Positions 36,159-37,869 of a stretch of 37,869 nucleotides of DNA are shown one piece after another. Source of the stretch: Gordonia malaquae NBRC 108250 (lineage in GTDB: Bacteria > Actinomycetota > Actinomycetes > Mycobacteriales > Mycobacteriaceae); the NCBI RefSeq assembly GCF_000344135.1, contig NZ_BAOP01000006.1, positions 1 through 37,869 of the forward strand, written 5' to 3'. The notes under the pieces are model-generated. The model was not told where the DNA came from and ran no database searches. It saw only the letters and a list, made by a program, of their open reading frames with translations. The position numbers were made by a program, and so were the translations under genes. Every line of letters starts with the position of its first letter. The first letter of the stretch is position 1.

Positions 36159-36629
36159 ATGGGACAGTGGTCGGATCGTCTCGCCGAACTCGGCATCACC
36201 CTGCCCGCCGTGGTCGCGCCGGTCGGCAGCTACACCCCGGCACTGCGTGTCGGCGACTTCGTCTACACGTCGGGTCAGCTGCCCGTCGTCGACGGCAAGC
36301 TCGACGTCGTCGGCAAGGTGTCCGAAGGCGCCGAGGGAGTGGTTCGTCCGAACCAGGCCAACGCCGCAGCGCGTCAGTGTGCCCTCAACGCTCTGGCCGC
36401 CGTCGATTCGGTGGCAGGTCTCGACAACATCGTCCGCGTGGTGAAACTGGTCGGCTTCGTCGCCTCGGCGAACGGCTTCACCGGTCAGCCCGGCGTGATC
36501 AACGGCGCATCCGACCTGATCGGTGAGATCTTCGGCGACGCAGGTGTCCACGCCCGCTCGGCCGTCGGCGTCGCGGAACTTCCGCTCGGCGCTCCGGTCG
36601 AGGTGGAACTGATCGTCCAGGTGCGCTGA
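36159..36629 (+). CDS. RidA/YjgF family protein (Rv3678c-like)
   Basis: A 156-residue protein of the Rid superfamily. It shows the VGDFVYTSGQLPVVDGKL strand pair, the helix ANAAARQCALNALAAVDSVAGLDNIVRVVKLVGFVAS and the C-terminal HARSAVGVAELPLGAPVEVELIVQVR, in which the Arg and Glu contribute to the trimer-interface pocket. RidA hydrolyses reactive enamine/imine intermediates from amino acid metabolism, but this longer group is not proven to do so. It starts 5 nt after the DUF4177 stop. Confidence 0.92.
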   Translation: MGQWSDRLAELGITLPAVVAPVGSYTPALRVGDFVYTSGQLPVVDGKLDVVGKVSEGAEGVVRPNQANAAARQCALNALAAVDSVAGLDNIVRVVKLVGFVASANGFTGQPGVINGASDLIGEIFGDAGVHARSAVGVAELPLGAPVEVELIVQVR

Positions 36630-36634
36630 TCTCC

Positions 36635-37453
36635 ATGACCGACGTGAACACTCCGGTGCACCCCGCCTACGAGACGGTCCGTGAAGTGACACCGTTCGCG
36701 TCGGTCGTGCTGTGCCACAACCCCGGGCTGATGGAGCTCGACGGCACGAACACCTGGGTTCTGCGTGCACCCGGATCGTCGACGGCAGTCGTCGTCGATC
36801 CGGGCCCGAAGAAGCACCGCAAGCACCTCGAGACGGTGCTCGGCGTCGCCTGTGAGGTCGAGCTGACGCTGTTCACACATCGTCATCATGACCATGTGGG
36901 TGCGTTGAAGCGTTTCCGCACCATGTCCGGAGCGCCGAGCCGGGCGTACTCGGACGAGTTCTCGAAGGGCGCCTCGCGTCTCAAAGACCGCGAGGTGATC
37001 GAGGCCGCAGGTCTTCGGATCACGGTGATCCACACGCCGGGGCACACTGCGGACTCGACGAGCTTCCTCGTCGAGCACAACGGCCAGAAGGCGATCGTCA
37101 CCGGCGACACCGTGCTCGGCAGCGGCACCACGGTCCTGGACCCGCGGGACGGCACCCTCGCGGACTACTTCAATTCCCTCAATCGTCTGATCGTCGAGGC
37201 GTCGGACGCAGTGATGTTGCCCGGCCACGGTCCCGACCACGCCGAACTGGGGCCGGTCGCAAGGTTCTACAAACAGCACCGCGAGGAACGACTCGACCAG
37301 ATCCGCGGTGCGCTCGACGCTCTCGACGTCTCCGCGCACGACGCGAAGCCGATGAAGATCGTCAAGAAGGTCTACGCCGACGTCGACAAGAAGCTGTGGC
37401 CCGCCGCCCGCATGTCGGTGAAGACCCAGCTGGAGTACCTCCGCACCCTCTAG
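36635..37453 (+). CDS. Metallo-beta-lactamase fold hydrolase (LACTB2-like, Rv3677c-like)
   Basis: A 272-residue cytoplasmic MBL-fold hydrolase. Metal-binding motifs are THRHHDHVG (near residues 80-90), HTPGHTADS, GDTVLG and LPGHGPDH. The helical C-terminal extension (residues 205-272, FYKQHREERLDQIRGALDAL) is that of the LACTB2/glyoxalase-II-like group, in which some members are RNases. The substrate here is unknown. It follows ridA by 5 nt. In M. tuberculosis the next gene on the other side is crp (Rv3676); here an IS element follows instead. Confidence 0.9.
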   Translation: MTDVNTPVHPAYETVREVTPFASVVLCHNPGLMELDGTNTWVLRAPGSSTAVVVDPGPKKHRKHLETVLGVACEVELTLFTHRHHDHVGALKRFRTMSGAPSRAYSDEFSKGASRLKDREVIEAAGLRITVIHTPGHTADSTSFLVEHNGQKAIVTGDTVLGSGTTVLDPRDGTLADYFNSLNRLIVEASDAVMLPGHGPDHAELGPVARFYKQHREERLDQIRGALDALDVSAHDAKPMKIVKKVYADVDKKLWPAARMSVKTQLEYLRTL

Positions 37454-37466
37454 CTGCCTGCTCCAG

Positions 37467-37490
37467 AGCGCGCCCCCGCTGCTCCTTGAG
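37467..37490. repeat. REP-like repeat, copy 3, truncated by the IS element
   Basis: GCGCCCCCGCTGCTCCTTGAG at this site repeats 17798-17817 nearly exactly, after which the familiar CGAGC is replaced by ACATCCCAG. The break point is the likely insertion junction of the IS110 element. Confidence 0.7.
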
Positions 37491-37869
37491 ACATCCCAGA
37501 ACGGGAACGTGTCAAGCAGGGACCTCGAGATCGGCGTTCGCCCACGCGATCGCGGGGTCGTACCGGTGGTGTCGAGCTAGGCAACCATGGAGAATCCCTG
37601 TCAGTTTGTTCGCGAGCTGGCGGAGTGCGGCGTTGTGTTTGACCCCTCGATCGCGCTGTCTGCGGTAGTAGGCGTGCGCATGCTTGTCGTGCATGATCGC
37701 AGCGTTGGCCTGTCGTATCGCGGCGTCGAGGGCCCAGTCGTTGCCGGCTTTGCGGGCGCAGACGATGCGGAGCTTTCCGGACTGGCGGGTGAGGGGGCTG
37801 GTCTGGGCGAAGTTCCGGCGGTCCTTCGCTGTCCGGAAGCGGGTGGAGTTGTCGCCGTACTCGCCGCAT
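37491..37869 (-). mobile_element. IS110-family insertion sequence, partial (right edge of window)
   Basis: The element begins at about 37491, where the REP-like repeat is cut off, and runs off the window. Only the 3' end of its transposase gene and about 21 nt of non-coding end are visible. No long terminal inverted repeat is seen, as expected for IS110. The short 3' flank suggests that any bridge RNA lies at the other, unseen end. Confidence 0.7.
37512..37869 (-). CDS. IS110-family transposase, C-terminal part (5' end outside window)
   Basis: About 118 C-terminal residues are visible, in the frame whose first full codon is at 37868. The stretch GEYGDNSTRF, then FAQTSPLTRQSGKLRIVCARKAGNDWALDAAIRQANAAI, is the Transposase_20 domain of IS110/IS1111 recombinases, including the region with the conserved serine (TSPLTRQSGK). 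The C-terminal helices, HAYYRRQRDRGVKHNAALRQLANKLTGILHGCL, are also typical. The stop is at 37512-37514. The DEDD catalytic N-terminus is outside the window, so it cannot be told whether the gene is intact. Confidence 0.85.
   Translation of the reverse strand, partial: CGEYGDNSTRFRTAKDRRNFAQTSPLTRQSGKLRIVCARKAGNDWALDAAIRQANAAIMHDKHAHAYYRRQRDRGVKHNAALRQLANKLTGILHGCLARHHRYDPAIAWANADLEVPA

Overview
The window is a chromosomal stretch of a high-GC, mycolic-acid-type actinomycete (order Mycobacteriales). A Gordonia-like genus is my best guess. This rests on the actinobacterial leuA/ask/asd genes, a WhiB protein, a DtxR/IdeR-like iron box, apparently leaderless genes, and a gene order from about 27.6 to 37.5 kb that matches the M. 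tuberculosis Rv3677c-Rv3683 region. Species cannot be fixed from sequence reading alone.

Layout. 0-3.2 kb: an ASCH-like/winged-helix protein diverges from a secreted protein with five Ig-like modules repeating at exactly 291 nt. 3.2-5.3 kb: REP-like repeats, then leuA with a short Leu-rich leader peptide. 5.3-6.9 kb: a DHA2-type MFS efflux pump. 7.0-11.1 kb: a four-gene polyamine-type ABC importer (potA-D-B-C), converging on a soluble Cache-domain protein and an FCD-type GntR regulator (11.2-12.6 kb). 12.7-13.9 kb: a PIG-V-like mannosyltransferase. 14.0-16.4 kb: ask-asd with an internal start for the ask beta subunit and a strong terminator. 16.4-19.5 kb: a secreted LIP-family lipase, a REP-like/tandem repeat block and a secreted propeller-like protein. 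19.5-22.7 kb: small membrane proteins, an Ohr peroxidase and an unrecognised two-part exported protein. 22.7-23.7 kb: a DUF2975-XRE pair behind an ATCGAT-rich promoter, tRNA-Pro(CGG) and a 21-bp perfect inverted repeat. 23.7-27.6 kb: a DtxR-type iron-siderophore ABC importer. 27.6-37.5 kb: metallophosphoesterase, ponA2, whiB4-like, a DUF445/Abi-alpha-like pair, two ArsA/Get3-like ATPases, DUF4177, RidA and an MBL hydrolase. The window ends inside an IS110-family transposase.

How the genes work together. leuA, ask and asd belong to branched-chain and aspartate-family amino acid synthesis. The pot cluster and the Cache/GntR pair look like importer plus sensor/regulator. The siderophore cluster is a complete binding protein/two permeases/ATPase set under an iron box. 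PonA2, WhiB4 and the ATPase pair form a conserved cell-wall and redox-stress neighbourhood.

The most unusual points are the DUF445/Abi-alpha-like pair lying inside that conserved neighbourhood, the IS110 element that seems to have landed in a copy of the local REP-like repeat, and the DUF2975-XRE promoter, in which a -35/-10 pair is built into a cluster of ATCGAT palindromes and points to a leaderless mRNA.
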